Origin: an uncultured Lachnospiraceae bacterium
Lineage (GTDB): Bacteria > Bacillota > Clostridia > Lachnospirales > Lachnospiraceae
DNA length: 64,000 bases
Assembly: GCA_902763335.1 (NCBI GenBank)
Contig: CACWRR010000001.1
Span: 62,001-126,000, forward strand
Direction of reading: 5' to 3'
Shown: positions 8,261 to 17,304 of the stretch, one piece after another
Layout: every line of letters begins with the position of its first letter
Numbering within the stretch: the first letter of the stretch is position 1
Made by a program: the position numbers and the translations under genes
The notes under the pieces: model-generated
The model's input: only the letters and a program-made list of their open reading frames with translations
What the model was told of the DNA's origin: nothing
The model's database searches: none

Positions 8261-9184
8261 TCAACAAATAAATATAATGGTAAGAGGAAGTGAAACTAAT
8301 GCGGCAGTTATCTTACCTGCCACATACCATTTTAGTGACAGATTACTGTCGGATATCATGCTGTATGTCTGAAACATTGCAGACAGTCCGCCAAACATTG
8401 TAAAAAATATTATAAGAAGTAATTTGGTGGAGAATGGTATTGTGCATATGCTTATAAAATATGTTCCGGTTGTTATTTCAAACAGGCCGGACAGCAGTAT
8501 TTTTGGAATAATATCTGAAAAATATTTTAAAAATTCACATAGTATTGAAAATAATAAAATATAACTGCTTATTCTGATTAATGTGCGTATGGAAGACAAA
8601 AATGTTTTATCAATAGAAAAATAAGTATTTGAATCCTGATTTGCCGGTGCGGTACCGGTTACGGTATGGGCAGAAACAGAAGATGCTTTTCTGTAAAACG
8701 GACATATAATCAGTGCAGTGATGAATGCAGATGCATAACATACTAAAAATATGTAAGCCGGATTTATCATACCGTGTAACAGAGAAACGGCAATATATGA
8801 ACTTAAAAAGGCCGGACTTGCATTGTTTACAAATGATAGCATATAATTTCCTTCGGATTCTGATATCCTGCCGCTTTTAACCAAATCAGCACAGGATTTT
8901 GCTCCTATGGGGTAACCGCACAGAAATCCGGTTATAATGGCATATCCGCATGGACTGCTGAGATGGAGAATACGGGTTAGCGGGTTTAACAGAAATGATA
9001 TTTTGTCTGTAGTATTTAAAGCTACCATTATATCAGATATTAAAATAAACGGAAATAATGTCGGAATAACAGTAAATAATATTAATTTTATTCCGGCAAG
9101 CGTACCGTCATAAATGATTTTATTATTTATGATGGCAAGGATAAATATGAAAATTGGACTTAAGGATATAAATTTTTTAATCAT
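8261..9184 (-). CDS. ylbJ: YlbJ-like nucleoside-recognition (Gate) domain membrane protein
   Basis: A 307-residue polytopic membrane protein with about eight hydrophobic segments. The Gate/nucleoside-recognition signature is seen around PTLFPFILISD, then GFLCGYPIGAKSCADLVKSG and FVNNASPAFLSSYIAV. B. subtilis YlbJ (about 408 residues) is a sporulation integral membrane protein encoded two genes from rsmD, and the proximity to rsmD here supports orthology. The protein is about 100 residues shorter than YlbJ, so the assignment is to the family rather than a proven sporulation role. It is convergent with the coiled-coil gene and divergent from asnB. Confidence 0.75.
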   Translation of the reverse strand: MIKKFISLSPIFIFILAIINNKIIYDGTLAGIKLILFTVIPTLFPFILISDIMVALNTTDKISFLLNPLTRILHLSSPCGYAIITGFLCGYPIGAKSCADLVKSGRISESEGNYMLSFVNNASPAFLSSYIAVSLLHGMINPAYIFLVCYASAFITALIICPFYRKASSVSAHTVTGTAPANQDSNTYFSIDKTFLSSIRTLIRISSYILLFSILCEFLKYFSDIIPKILLSGLFEITTGTYFISICTIPFSTKLLLIIFFTMFGGLSAMFQTYSMISDSNLSLKWYVAGKITAALVSLPLTIIFIC

Positions 9185-9228
9185 AAAATATTATATTATT
9201 GAAATAATGAATGTATGATAAATTTTAG

Positions 9229-9258
9229 TTGCAACAGGGCGTATATTTGTGATATGAT
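9229..9258 (+). promoter_or_regulatory. Candidate sigma-A promoter of asnB
   Basis: TTGCAA (9229-9234), an 18-base spacer and TATGAT (9253-9258) lie 40 bases before the asnB start, with an AAAGGAA ribosome site in between. The region is the divergent gap between ylbJ-like and asnB. Confidence 0.5.
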
Positions 9259-9297
9259 TGCCTGTAATAGTGTTATTATGGAAAGGAATGATAAAAC

Positions 9298-11139
9298 ATG
9301 TGCGGTTTTGCCGGATATATAACAGAAAATGGAAAAGCACCTGAATATAAAGATAATTTAATAGAGATGATGAATTCCATAAAACATAGGGGCCCGGATG
9401 ATGAAGGTACACATATCGATGATATGGCGGGAATGGGCTTTAGAAGGCTGAGCATTATAGGAATAACAAATGGTAAGCAGCCTATGTATAATGAGGATGA
9501 ATCTATAGTTGTTACATTTAACGGAGAGATATATAACTATCAGACTATAAAAGAGGAACTTATTAAAAAAGGTCATATCTTCAAAACAGATGCCGATACA
9601 GAAGTACTTGTTCACGGATATGAGGAGTATGGCAAAGATTTATTGCAGAAGCTTAGAGGAATGTATGCCTTTGCGATATGGGACATAAAGAAAAAAGAAA
9701 TGTTCATGGCAAGGGATATATTTGGAATTAAACCTCTTTTCTACACCCAGACAGACAAGGATTTTGTTTTTGGCTCTGAGATAAAGGCGATATTGAAATT
9801 CCCAACTGTAAAAAAAGATTTAAATGAAGAAGCATTGGAAAGCTATTTATCATTTCAGTATTCAATACTCAAGGAGACGTTTTTTAAGGGAATATACAGA
9901 CTTCCGCCGGCACACTGCCTCACATGGAAGGATGGTAAGGTGACAGTAGAAAGATATTGGGAGCCTGTATTTGACACAGATGACAACATAACATTTGATG
10001 AAGCTGTAAAGATGACAAATGATGTCATGAAGAATTCGATAGAAGCCCATAAGATAAGCGACACAGAAGTTGGTGGTTTCTTATCAGGTGGAGTTGATTC
10101 AAGCTATATAGTGGCAAGAAGTAATCTTGACAAAACTTTCAGTGTAGGATTTGATTATCCGAAATGTAATGAAATTCCGTTAGCTAAGACTCTTTCTGAT
10201 TATGTAGGTGTAAAGAACACAAGTAAACTTATATCAACAGAGGAGTTCTTTACAGAGTTTCCTAAGGTAATGAATCATGTAGATGAACCTTTATCAGACC
10301 CGTCAGCCATAGCTTTGTATTTCCTTTGCAAACTTGCAAGCGAAAATGTAAAGGTAGTACTTTCGGGAGAAGGTTCAGATGAGTTGTTTGGCGGATACAA
10401 TATATACAAGTCACCGTTTGCACTGGCACCTATGTATAAGATACCTAAACCGGTAAGACGCGGACTTGCAAAGACATTCCAGAAACTTCCTTTCAGATTC
10501 AAAGGAAAGAATTATGTTATAAGAGCAGGACAGGATCTTGAAGAGAGATATATAGGAAATGCATATATATTTAAAACTAAAGAAGTATATAAATTATTAA
10601 AGAATCCTAAAAAGAAATATACACCTCAGAGTATAACAAAACCTATATATGACAAGGTAAAAGATAAAGATGATATAACTAAAATGCAGTATATAGATAT
10701 AAATACATGGCTGTGGGGAGATATTCTTAATAAGGCAGATACAATGAGTATGGCACATTCACTTGAAGTAAGAGTACCGTTCCTTGACAGGGAAGTTGCA
10801 AAGGTTGCATTTTCAATACCTGTAAAACACAGAGTGGACAAGCATGAGACAAAGCGTTATTTCAGAAAAGCCGCAAATGAATTTATGCCGGATATAACTG
10901 CTGAGAGAAAGAAACTCGGATTCCCTATACCGGTAAGAAACTGGTTAAAAGAGGACAAATATTACCATCTGGTAAAGAGTACGCTTACATCTAAAGAGGC
11001 TGAAAAGTTCTTTAATGTTTCAGAGCTTGAGAAGCTTCTTGATGATCATTATAACGGTAAAGTTGACAACTCAAGAAAAGTCTGGACAATATATGCATTT
11101 ATATTGTGGTATCAGAAACATTTCGTTGAAGCAGCTTAA
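9298..11139 (+). CDS. asnB: Asparagine synthase (glutamine-hydrolysing)
   Basis: A 613-residue class II glutamine amidotransferase making asparagine from aspartate, glutamine and ATP. After the initiator Met comes the nucleophile Cys2 (MCGFAGYI), and the N-terminal Ntn domain shows RRLSIIG and NGEIYNY. The C-terminal synthetase domain has the pyrophosphate loop GGFLSGGVDSSY (about residues 259-270) and LSGEGSDELFGGY (about 358). The length and both active sites are complete. It has its own candidate promoter and is followed after 24 bases by the metallo-hydrolase gene. Confidence 0.95.
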   Translation: MCGFAGYITENGKAPEYKDNLIEMMNSIKHRGPDDEGTHIDDMAGMGFRRLSIIGITNGKQPMYNEDESIVVTFNGEIYNYQTIKEELIKKGHIFKTDADTEVLVHGYEEYGKDLLQKLRGMYAFAIWDIKKKEMFMARDIFGIKPLFYTQTDKDFVFGSEIKAILKFPTVKKDLNEEALESYLSFQYSILKETFFKGIYRLPPAHCLTWKDGKVTVERYWEPVFDTDDNITFDEAVKMTNDVMKNSIEAHKISDTEVGGFLSGGVDSSYIVARSNLDKTFSVGFDYPKCNEIPLAKTLSDYVGVKNTSKLISTEEFFTEFPKVMNHVDEPLSDPSAIALYFLCKLASENVKVVLSGEGSDELFGGYNIYKSPFALAPMYKIPKPVRRGLAKTFQKLPFRFKGKNYVIRAGQDLEERYIGNAYIFKTKEVYKLLKNPKKKYTPQSITKPIYDKVKDKDDITKMQYIDINTWLWGDILNKADTMSMAHSLEVRVPFLDREVAKVAFSIPVKHRVDKHETKRYFRKAANEFMPDITAERKKLGFPIPVRNWLKEDKYYHLVKSTLTSKEAEKFFNVSELEKLLDDHYNGKVDNSRKVWTIYAFILWYQKHFVEAA

Positions 11140-11163
11140 AATGCTTTCAGAACGGAGAAAAAT

Positions 11164-11961
11164 ATGAGATTTGCAAGTATAGCCAGCGGCAGCAGTGGAA
11201 ACTGCATATATGCAGGTACAGATAATACCCATATACTTATAGATGCCGGAATAAGCAAAAAAAGAATAGAAAGCGGACTTAATGAATTTGGTTTATCATT
11301 AAAGGATATAGATGCGATTCTTGTTACACACGAACACTCAGACCATATCGGAGGTCTGGGTGTGGTGTCAAGAGCGTATCACATACCGATATATGCCACT
11401 TCAAAAACCATAGAATTTATAAAGAATTATAAAAATCTTGGTAAGATAGATGAGGACTTATATAATGATATAACACCGGATGTAAGCTTCGACATACGGG
11501 ATATAAAGGTAAATCCTTTTTCAATATCCCATGATGCAGTTGATCCTGTAGCATACAGAGTGGAGAATGCTGATAAATCAGTGGCGGTAGCTACGGATAT
11601 GGGTGTGTATGATGATTATACGATATCCAATCTTGAGGGTGTAAATGCATTGCTGTTAGAAGCAAATCATGATGTAAGGATGCTTGAGGCAGGACCTTAT
11701 CCTTATCTTCTGAAGAGGAGAATATTAGGGGAAAAGGGACATTTATCCAACGAGTCATCAGGAAGGTTGCTCAGCAGACTTTTACATGATAATATGAAAC
11801 ATGTTTTTCTCGGACATCTGAGTAAAGAAAACAATTATGATATGCTTGCTTATGAAACAGTAAAGCTTGAGATTAATACAGATGATACACCGTATAAGGC
11901 AGATGATTTTGAAATACAGGTGGCACGGCGGGATATACCGTCGGAGGCAATAGAAATATGA
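11164..11961 (+). CDS. MBL-fold metallo-hydrolase, YycJ/WalJ-like
   Basis: A 265-residue metallo-beta-lactamase-fold protein. The metal-binding motif THEHSDHIGGLG is at about residues 56-67, preceded by the family start RFASIASGSSGNCIY and ILIDAGISKKR, and followed by TDMGVYDD and a late HLSKENN. This layout matches the YycJ/WalJ family, which in Bacilli belongs to the walRK operon and is implicated in DNA or cell-wall-linked processes. Here it is away from any two-component genes and follows asnB. The substrate is unknown; a 5'-exonuclease-like activity is known only for relatives. Confidence 0.87.
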   Translation: MRFASIASGSSGNCIYAGTDNTHILIDAGISKKRIESGLNEFGLSLKDIDAILVTHEHSDHIGGLGVVSRAYHIPIYATSKTIEFIKNYKNLGKIDEDLYNDITPDVSFDIRDIKVNPFSISHDAVDPVAYRVENADKSVAVATDMGVYDDYTISNLEGVNALLLEANHDVRMLEAGPYPYLLKRRILGEKGHLSNESSGRLLSRLLHDNMKHVFLGHLSKENNYDMLAYETVKLEINTDDTPYKADDFEIQVARRDIPSEAIEI

Positions 11962-11998
11962 TAACTGTATAATATATAGAAAGGCAATGGTTAATAAA

Positions 11999-12271
11999 AT
12001 GAAAAAAACAATTATTACAGTAGTAGGAAAAGACACAGTTGGTATCATAGCAAAGGTATGTACATATTTAGCTGAAAATAAAGTAAATATACTTGATATT
12101 TCACAGACAATAGTACAGGGCTTTTTTAACATGATGATGATTGTTGATGCAGGAAAAATTGATAAGTCTTTTGGTCAGTTTTCGGATGAAATCAGGGCAA
12201 TCGGTGAGGATATAGGTGTGCAGATAAGAGTGCAGCAGGAAGATATATTTAACAGTATGCATCGTATATAG
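11999..12271 (+). CDS. ACT domain-containing protein (UPF0237 family)
   Basis: A stand-alone ACT domain of 90 residues ([21 protein letters not shown]) related to the glycine-cleavage repressor GcvR. I choose the ATG at 11999 because family members begin with [10 protein letters not shown]; an in-frame ATG at 11987 sits only two bases from the AAAGG and would add MVNK. The gene is paired with the UPF0210 gene directly downstream, a pairing found across many Firmicutes and archaea. ACT domains bind small ligands such as amino acids; which one is unknown. Confidence 0.85.
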   Translation: MKKTIITVVGKDTVGIIAKVCTYLAENKVNILDISQTIVQGFFNMMMIVDAGKIDKSFGQFSDEIRAIGEDIGVQIRVQQEDIFNSMHRI

Positions 12272-12290
12272 GGAAAGGCATGGTTTGAAA

Positions 12291-13655
12291 ATGATAAATA
12301 TATTTGAGGTAAACGAGACAAATAAAATGATAGAGCAGGAAAATCTCGACGTAAGAACAATTACATTGGGAATAAGCCTGTTAGACTGTATAGACAGTGA
12401 TGTAGATAAGTTATGTGATAAGGTTTACAATAAAATCACAACACTTGCCAAAGATCTTGTATCTACAGGTGAGGAGATAGAGAAAAAATACGGTATACCA
12501 ATCGTAAATAAAAGAATATCAATCACACCTGCGGCTATAGTCGGCGGTGCTGCATGTAAGACAGAAAAGGATTTTGTAAAGCTTGCCAAGACACTTGATA
12601 AGGCAGCAAAGAAAGTTGGAGTAAATTTCCTTGGCGGTTATTCAGCTCTGGTAAGTAAGGGCATGACAGCAGCTGATGAGCTTCTTATAAGATCAATACC
12701 TGAAGCACTCTCAGTTACAGAGAGAGTATGCAGTTCTATAAATGTGGGTTCAACAAAGACAGGACTTAACATGGATGCAGTAAAGCTTATGGGTGAGATG
12801 GTATTAAAAACTGCTGAGTACACTAAGGAAGATGACTGCTTAGGATGTGCTAAACTTGTTGTATTCTGTAATGCACCTGATGATAATCCTTTTATGGCAG
12901 GAGCATTTCATGGAGTTACCGAGGCAGATGCCATAATAAATGTCGGAGTAAGTGGTCCGGGAGTTGTAAAGACAGCGCTTGAAAAAGTAAGAGGCGAAAA
13001 CTTTGAAGTATTATGTGAGACCATTAAGAAGACAGCATTTAAGGTAACAAGAGTAGGACAGCTTGTAGCTAAAGAAGCATCTGAAAAACTTGGCATACCT
13101 TTTGGAATAATAGATTTATCGTTAGCACCGACACCTGCCGTAGGAGACAGTGTGGCAGACATTCTCAAGGAAATCGGACTTGAGCATCCGGGAGCACCGG
13201 GAACAACGGCAGCACTTGCACTTCTTAACGATCAGGTTAAAAAAGGCGGTGTTATGGCTTCTTCATATGTAGGAGGGTTAAGCGGAGCATTTATTCCTGT
13301 CAGTGAAGATCAGGGAATGATAGATGCCGTAAATGCAGGAGCATTAACTATAGAAAAGCTTGAAGCAATGACTTGTGTATGCTCTGTAGGTCTTGATATG
13401 ATAGCTATACCTGGCGATACATCAGCAGATACTATTGCCGGTATTATAGCAGACGAATCAGCTATAGGAATGATTAATCAGAAGACAACAGCAGTCAGAG
13501 TTATACCGGTTATAGGTAAAGGTGTAGGAGAGACGGTAGAATTTGGCGGATTATTGGGATATGCACCAATTATGCCGGTAAACAGTTTCTCATGTGAACA
13601 GTTTGTAAACAGAGGAGGAAGAATACCGGCACCTATACATAGCTTTAAGAATTAA
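12291..13655 (+). CDS. PFL family protein, UPF0210/DUF711
   Basis: A 454-residue cytosolic protein of the conserved DUF711 family, distantly related to the glycyl-radical PFL fold but lacking a recognisable C-terminal glycyl radical loop. Seen: [18 protein letters not shown] at the start, [12 protein letters not shown] and [20 protein letters not shown]. The ATG at 12291 is chosen by family alignment; an in-frame TTG at 12285 is better spaced from GGGAAAGG and cannot be excluded. Its function is not established; the constant partner is the ACT protein upstream. Its last four bases overlap the convergent tmcAL gene. Confidence 0.85.
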   Translation: MINIFEVNETNKMIEQENLDVRTITLGISLLDCIDSDVDKLCDKVYNKITTLAKDLVSTGEEIEKKYGIPIVNKRISITPAAIVGGAACKTEKDFVKLAKTLDKAAKKVGVNFLGGYSALVSKGMTAADELLIRSIPEALSVTERVCSSINVGSTKTGLNMDAVKLMGEMVLKTAEYTKEDDCLGCAKLVVFCNAPDDNPFMAGAFHGVTEADAIINVGVSGPGVVKTALEKVRGENFEVLCETIKKTAFKVTRVGQLVAKEASEKLGIPFGIIDLSLAPTPAVGDSVADILKEIGLEHPGAPGTTAALALLNDQVKKGGVMASSYVGGLSGAFIPVSEDQGMIDAVNAGALTIEKLEAMTCVCSVGLDMIAIPGDTSADTIAGIIADESAIGMINQKTTAVRVIPVIGKGVGETVEFGGLLGYAPIMPVNSFSCEQFVNRGGRIPAPIHSFKN

Positions 13656-14875
13656 TCATATACAATCATACCTGTTGTATATTCATTCTTTAAATTATTC
13701 AGATTATATTTTTGACTGAGAACAAAATTATATAAATCATCACATCTGATGTTGTGTTTCAGCATGGAGAGTGATGTATCATCCAGCAGTTTGCCGCTGT
13801 CAGACATTTTACTGATAACCGGCAGGCTGCTGTTTTGTTTTATCACACTTAAAAGAGAACTGTGGGATTTTCTGAATCCAAGCATCCTTATATATCTGTT
13901 ATAATTATTTTTAATATATGAATTAATATCCGCAGTTGTAATATCAAGCATAATGTGAATAAGAGCACGGTTACAGCGCCCTGTGGTAATGTGTTTGCCT
14001 GATATCATGGAAGTTAATCCGTTAAATGTTTTACAGTTTTTCTGATTATTATTAATACTGTTTGCAAGAAATTTATTAACATCAAGATAATCTTCAAGGC
14101 TGTCTGCAAATAAAATTTTGTAGAATAAAAAATCCGAGAAATCATTTTCGGATACAGGCAGGGCAGAAGTGAATATATCCCATATCTGTTCCGGTATATA
14201 ATCTTTTATAGCGTCAACAGATGAAGTGCTGATGGATTTGCGGATACCGCTTGCAGACGCAAATTTTTCTGTAAGTGAATCGGAATGGTAACCGTAATCA
14301 CGTCTGATGATAACCGGTTTTATATTGTAATTATTTTTTAGAATTGCTTTTACATATTCTATGGCAAGAATGGAGTTCGGGGATGATAAAATGCGTAAAA
14401 CTTCATCGTATTCTTCATTTTTAAACATAGTTAAAAGAGCCTTGATACGACTCTTTGCAAATGGCATACCGGATTTGAGAAAATCCTGCAAGTGATTTTT
14501 ATATTCAAACGGTTCAGATATAAGTATGCCGGCAATATCCTTTATCAGGTCAATGTTTTCGGTCTCGCAGCCAAAACACAGATAATCGGCACATCCGAGT
14601 GAGGCAACCAGATTAACGGCACCGGATGCAAAGTATTCGGCACTGCCTGTAGAGTAAAAAATGGGAAGTTCAAATACGGCGTCACAGCCGCATGACAGAG
14701 CCATATGTGTTCTTGTGTATTTATCAAAAACAGCTGGGATTCCACGTTGTACATAATTTCCGCTCATTACGATAACAACATTTTCTGCTTCTGTAATCTC
14801 ACGTACCTTATCTATCTGATAGAGATGTCCCGTGTGAAAGGGATTATATTCAGCTATAATAGCCGCAGTAGACAT
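13652..14875 (-). CDS. tmcAL: tRNA(Met) cytidine acetate ligase
   Basis: A 407-residue nucleotidyltransferase-like enzyme (YlbM family). B. subtilis TmcAL makes N4-acetylcytidine at the wobble position of elongator tRNA(Met) from acetate and ATP. The HxGH-type nucleotide site is [13 protein letters not shown] (residues 8-20), followed by MSGNYVQRG and [16 protein letters not shown]. ylbM lies in the ylb region together with ylbH and ylbJ in B. subtilis, so the vicinity of rsmD and ylbJ is conserved in part. AckA, which produces or uses acetate, is divergent across the palindromic element. Confidence 0.9.
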   Translation of the reverse strand: MSTAAIIAEYNPFHTGHLYQIDKVREITEAENVVIVMSGNYVQRGIPAVFDKYTRTHMALSCGCDAVFELPIFYSTGSAEYFASGAVNLVASLGCADYLCFGCETENIDLIKDIAGILISEPFEYKNHLQDFLKSGMPFAKSRIKALLTMFKNEEYDEVLRILSSPNSILAIEYVKAILKNNYNIKPVIIRRDYGYHSDSLTEKFASASGIRKSISTSSVDAIKDYIPEQIWDIFTSALPVSENDFSDFLFYKILFADSLEDYLDVNKFLANSINNNQKNCKTFNGLTSMISGKHITTGRCNRALIHIMLDITTADINSYIKNNYNRYIRMLGFRKSHSSLLSVIKQNSSLPVISKMSDSGKLLDDTSLSMLKHNIRCDDLYNFVLSQKYNLNNLKNEYTTGMIVYD

Positions 14876-14907
14876 TAAAACACCACCTAATCTTTATTAT
14901 ATGTCAG

Positions 14908-15015
14908 GTGTCAAAAAGGTGTTGCGCACCAGCCGAGCATAAATAGGCGTATTTGCAAGCCGGCTTGCATAACACCTATTTATGTCCGGCTAGTCCCTAC
15001 AGGGACTTTTGACAC
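14908..15015. repeat. 108-bp imperfect palindromic intergenic element
   Basis: The gap between tmcAL and ackA (14876-15186) contains a nearly symmetric palindrome centred at 14961/14962. Outer arms are GTGTCAAAA (14908-14916) and TTTTGACAC (15007-15015); middle arms are AGCCG/CGGCT (14931-14935, 14987-14991) and CATAAATAGG/CCTATTTATG (14938-14947, 14975-14984); the centre is the perfect 16-mer TGCAAGCCGGCTTGCA (14954-14969). Each flank also has its own unrelated small hairpin: GGTG-TTGCG-CACC on the left and AGTCCCT-AC-AGGGACT (14992-15007) on the right. It carries no ORF. A left-half relative lies at 3349-3395. A MITE- or REP-like element is my inference. Confidence 0.75.
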
Positions 15016-15114
15016 TTAAATATTATATGTTAAATTTTATTATATTATTGAAGTATATGCAAGTATAAATACCGATGCTCTGACAACAAACACCTGATGC
15101 ATGATAAAAAATAC

Positions 15115-15143
15115 TTGTGCCTGAAAAATAAAAGGATTATAAT
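15115..15143 (+). promoter_or_regulatory. Candidate sigma-A promoter of ackA
   Basis: TTGTGC (15115-15120), a 17-base spacer and a perfect TATAAT (15138-15143) lie 43 bases before the ackA ATG. An AAAGGAG ribosome site follows at 15171-15177. Confidence 0.6.
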
Positions 15144-15186
15144 TAAAATAGTGATATTATTTTTTAAAGAAAAAGGAGATAGAGAA

Positions 15187-16380
15187 ATGAATGTTTTAGT
15201 TATTAACTGTGGAAGTTCATCTTTGAAATTTCAGCTTATTGATTCAATCTCAGAGAAAGTTCTTGCAAAGGGACTTTGTGAGAGAATAGGTATAGAAGGC
15301 AGCAGACTTGTATATCAGCCGGAAGGCGGAGAGAAGGAAGTTATAGAGTCAGACATGCCAAATCATTCAAAGGCAGTAGGTATGGTACTTGATGCTCTTG
15401 TAAATGAAAAGACAGGTGTAATAAAGAGTCTTGATGAGGTAGGAGCAGTCGGACACAGAATAGTTCATGGTGGTGAGAAATTCGCTTCTTCAACAATTAT
15501 CACAGATGAGGTTATAGAGGCTATAAAAGAGTGTAATGATCTTGCACCATTACATAACCCTGCAAACCTTATCGGTATAGATGCATGTAAGGAACATATG
15601 CCGGACACACCTATGGTAGGTGTATTCGATACAGCGTTCCATCAGACAATGCCGGAAGATGCATATATATATGGACTTCCATATGAATACTATGAGAAAT
15701 ACAAGGTAAGAAGATATGGATTCCACGGAACATCACACAGCTATGTATCAAAGCGTGTATCAGAAATATTAGACAAACCATATGACGAATTAAAGACAAT
15801 AGTATGCCATCTTGGAAATGGCGCAAGTATATGTGCTGTAAATGGCGGAAAATCAGTAGATACAAGTATGGGACTTACACCTCTTGAAGGACTTATCATG
15901 GGAACACGTTCAGGTGATATTGATCCTGCTATTATGGAATTTATAGCTAATAAAGAGAACATGAGCATGGATGAAGTGATGAATGTCCTTAATAAGAAAT
16001 CAGGTGTATACGGTATCACAGGATTTACAAGTGATTTCAGAGATATAATGGATGCCATGGCTAAAGGTGATAAGAGAGCAGAACTTGCAATTCACGTATT
16101 TGCATACAGAGTTATTAAATATATCGGTGCATATGCAGCGGTCATGAATGGAGTAGATGCAATCGCATTTACAGCCGGACTTGGTGAGAATAACAGCTAC
16201 ATCCGTGAAAGAATCTGCAACTCACTTGAGTACCTTGGAGTGAAGATAGATAAATCATTAAATGAGACAAAACAGGATGAGATAATAATATCTACACCGG
16301 ATTCAAAGGTAAAAGTACTTGTAGTTGCAACTAACGAGGAGCTTAAGATAGCAAGAGAAACACTTGCACTTTTAAAATAA
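15187..16380 (+). CDS. ackA: Acetate kinase
   Basis: A 397-residue enzyme interconverting acetyl phosphate plus ADP and acetate plus ATP. The ASKHA-fold start [14 protein letters not shown], the catalytic-region [10 protein letters not shown] (about 89-98), TAFHQTMP and [10 protein letters not shown] (about 177-186), LGNGAS and [10 protein letters not shown] are all present, and the length is standard. The start at 15187 is fixed by AAAGGAG just upstream and by the invariant N-terminus; an upstream frame extension to 15097 is rejected. Its metabolic partner pta is not adjacent but at 37958, so the pair is not co-transcribed here. Confidence 0.96.
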   Translation: MNVLVINCGSSSLKFQLIDSISEKVLAKGLCERIGIEGSRLVYQPEGGEKEVIESDMPNHSKAVGMVLDALVNEKTGVIKSLDEVGAVGHRIVHGGEKFASSTIITDEVIEAIKECNDLAPLHNPANLIGIDACKEHMPDTPMVGVFDTAFHQTMPEDAYIYGLPYEYYEKYKVRRYGFHGTSHSYVSKRVSEILDKPYDELKTIVCHLGNGASICAVNGGKSVDTSMGLTPLEGLIMGTRSGDIDPAIMEFIANKENMSMDEVMNVLNKKSGVYGITGFTSDFRDIMDAMAKGDKRAELAIHVFAYRVIKYIGAYAAVMNGVDAIAFTAGLGENNSYIRERICNSLEYLGVKIDKSLNETKQDEIIISTPDSKVKVLVVATNEELKIARETLALLK

Positions 16381-16396
16381 GATACCGGTTATGAAT

Positions 16397-16430
16397 ATTT
16401 GTCAATAATTTATAAAAAACATTGACAAAT
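16397..16430. repeat. Inverted repeat overlapping the yceD promoter
   Basis: ATTTGTCAAT (16397-16406) and ATTGACAAAT (16421-16430) are perfect 10-bp inverted arms separated by 14 bases. The right arm covers the -35 box of the promoter at 16422-16450. It could be an operator or an ackA transcript-end hairpin; no T run follows. Confidence 0.5.
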
Positions 16431-16450
16431 ATAATTACAATATGTATAAT
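16422..16450 (+). promoter_or_regulatory. Consensus sigma-A promoter of yceD-rpmF
   Basis: TTGACA (16422-16427), exactly 17 bases, then TATAAT (16445-16450): a perfect vegetative promoter 57 bases before yceD, in keeping with a ribosomal protein operon. Confidence 0.85.
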
Positions 16451-16507
16451 ATACAAGTGCGATTTGAAACATGCAGTTAAAACATACACGAAAATGGAGG
16501 TTTTAAT

Positions 16508-17032
16508 ATGCTGATTGACTTATCGGAATTGCTCTCAACAGAGCATAAGAAGCAGGAATATAAAGTACCTGTAGAGATGGATACATTTAATGGTTCAAAT
16601 GGTGAATATAAATTTGTCAGAAAAGAGCCTGTTGAATTATACATTGAAAACACAGGAAACAAAGATCTGCTTATAAAAGCATCTATACATGTCTCACTTA
16701 ATATACCGTGTGACAGATGTTTAGAAGATGTGAAAAATGATTTTGACATTGAAGTATCTAAAAAGCTGGATATAGGCAAGTCGTTTTCTGAACTTGAAGA
16801 CAGAGATGAGTTTTCATTTATAGAGGGTTCAGAACTTGATGTTGACAAGATGGTTTATAATGAAATATTAGTAAATCTGCCTATGAAGGTTCTTTGCAGT
16901 GAAAACTGTAAGGGAATTTGTAATAGATGTGGGGCAAATCTGAACACACAGACTTGTGACTGTGATAAGACAGAGTTAGACCCTAGAATGTCAAAAATAC
17001 TTGACGTTTTTAACAATTTTAAGGAGGTGTAA
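16508..17032 (+). CDS. yceD: DUF177 (YceD-like) protein
   Basis: A 174-residue protein of the DUF177 family, almost always encoded directly before rpmF. Two cysteine pairs are seen: IPCDRCLEDV (about residue 73) and the C-terminal CSENCKGICNRCGANLN (about 127-143), plausible metal ligands. Plant and bacterial relatives are linked to 23S rRNA accumulation. The start is backed by GGAGG at 16496-16500, and the stop is only four bases from the rpmF start, so translation is probably coupled. Confidence 0.88.
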   Translation: MLIDLSELLSTEHKKQEYKVPVEMDTFNGSNGEYKFVRKEPVELYIENTGNKDLLIKASIHVSLNIPCDRCLEDVKNDFDIEVSKKLDIGKSFSELEDRDEFSFIEGSELDVDKMVYNEILVNLPMKVLCSENCKGICNRCGANLNTQTCDCDKTELDPRMSKILDVFNNFKEV

Positions 17033-17036
17033 GGTC

Positions 17037-17216
17037 GTGTCTATTTGTCCAAAGAATAAAACTTCTCGTGCTAGAAGAGATAAGCGTAGAGCAAATTGGA
17101 AAATGAGTGCTCCTAACTTAGTAAAATGTAGTAAATGTGGAGCTTTAATGATGCCACACAGAGTATGTAAATCATGTGGTTCATACAACAAGAAAGAGAT
17201 TATTTCTGTTGATTAA
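17037..17216 (+). CDS. rpmF: 50S ribosomal protein L32
   Basis: A 59-residue zinc-binding L32 of usual size. The start SICPKNKTSRARRDKRRANW is diagnostic, and four cysteines (CSKCG and CKSCG) form the zinc ribbon. Translation begins at GTG 17037, with AAGGAGGT at 17021-17028 and an eight-base spacer. A hairpin follows the gene, and instead of plsX, sbcD comes next. Confidence 0.95.
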   Translation: MSICPKNKTSRARRDKRRANWKMSAPNLVKCSKCGALMMPHRVCKSCGSYNKKEIISVD

Positions 17217-17236
17217 TGCTATAAAACGTTGTAAAA

Positions 17237-17277
17237 TAGGGAACAGTTTGTGTATATATTTACATGACTGTTCCCTA
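17237..17277 (+). terminator. Probable terminator after rpmF
   Basis: TAGGGAACAGT (17237-17247) and ACTGTTCCCTA (17267-17277) form an 11-bp stem with a 19-base loop, followed by an AAAATTTTAT stretch rather than a clean T run. It separates rpmF from sbcD and may reduce read-through. Confidence 0.55.
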
Positions 17278-17304
17278 AAATTTTATAAAAAAAGGGAGAG
17301 TGCC

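Noticed and set aside
15097-15186. N-terminal extension of ackA
   Set aside because: It would run over the promoter at 15115-15143 and is not part of the family; the start at 15187 has a proper ribosome site.
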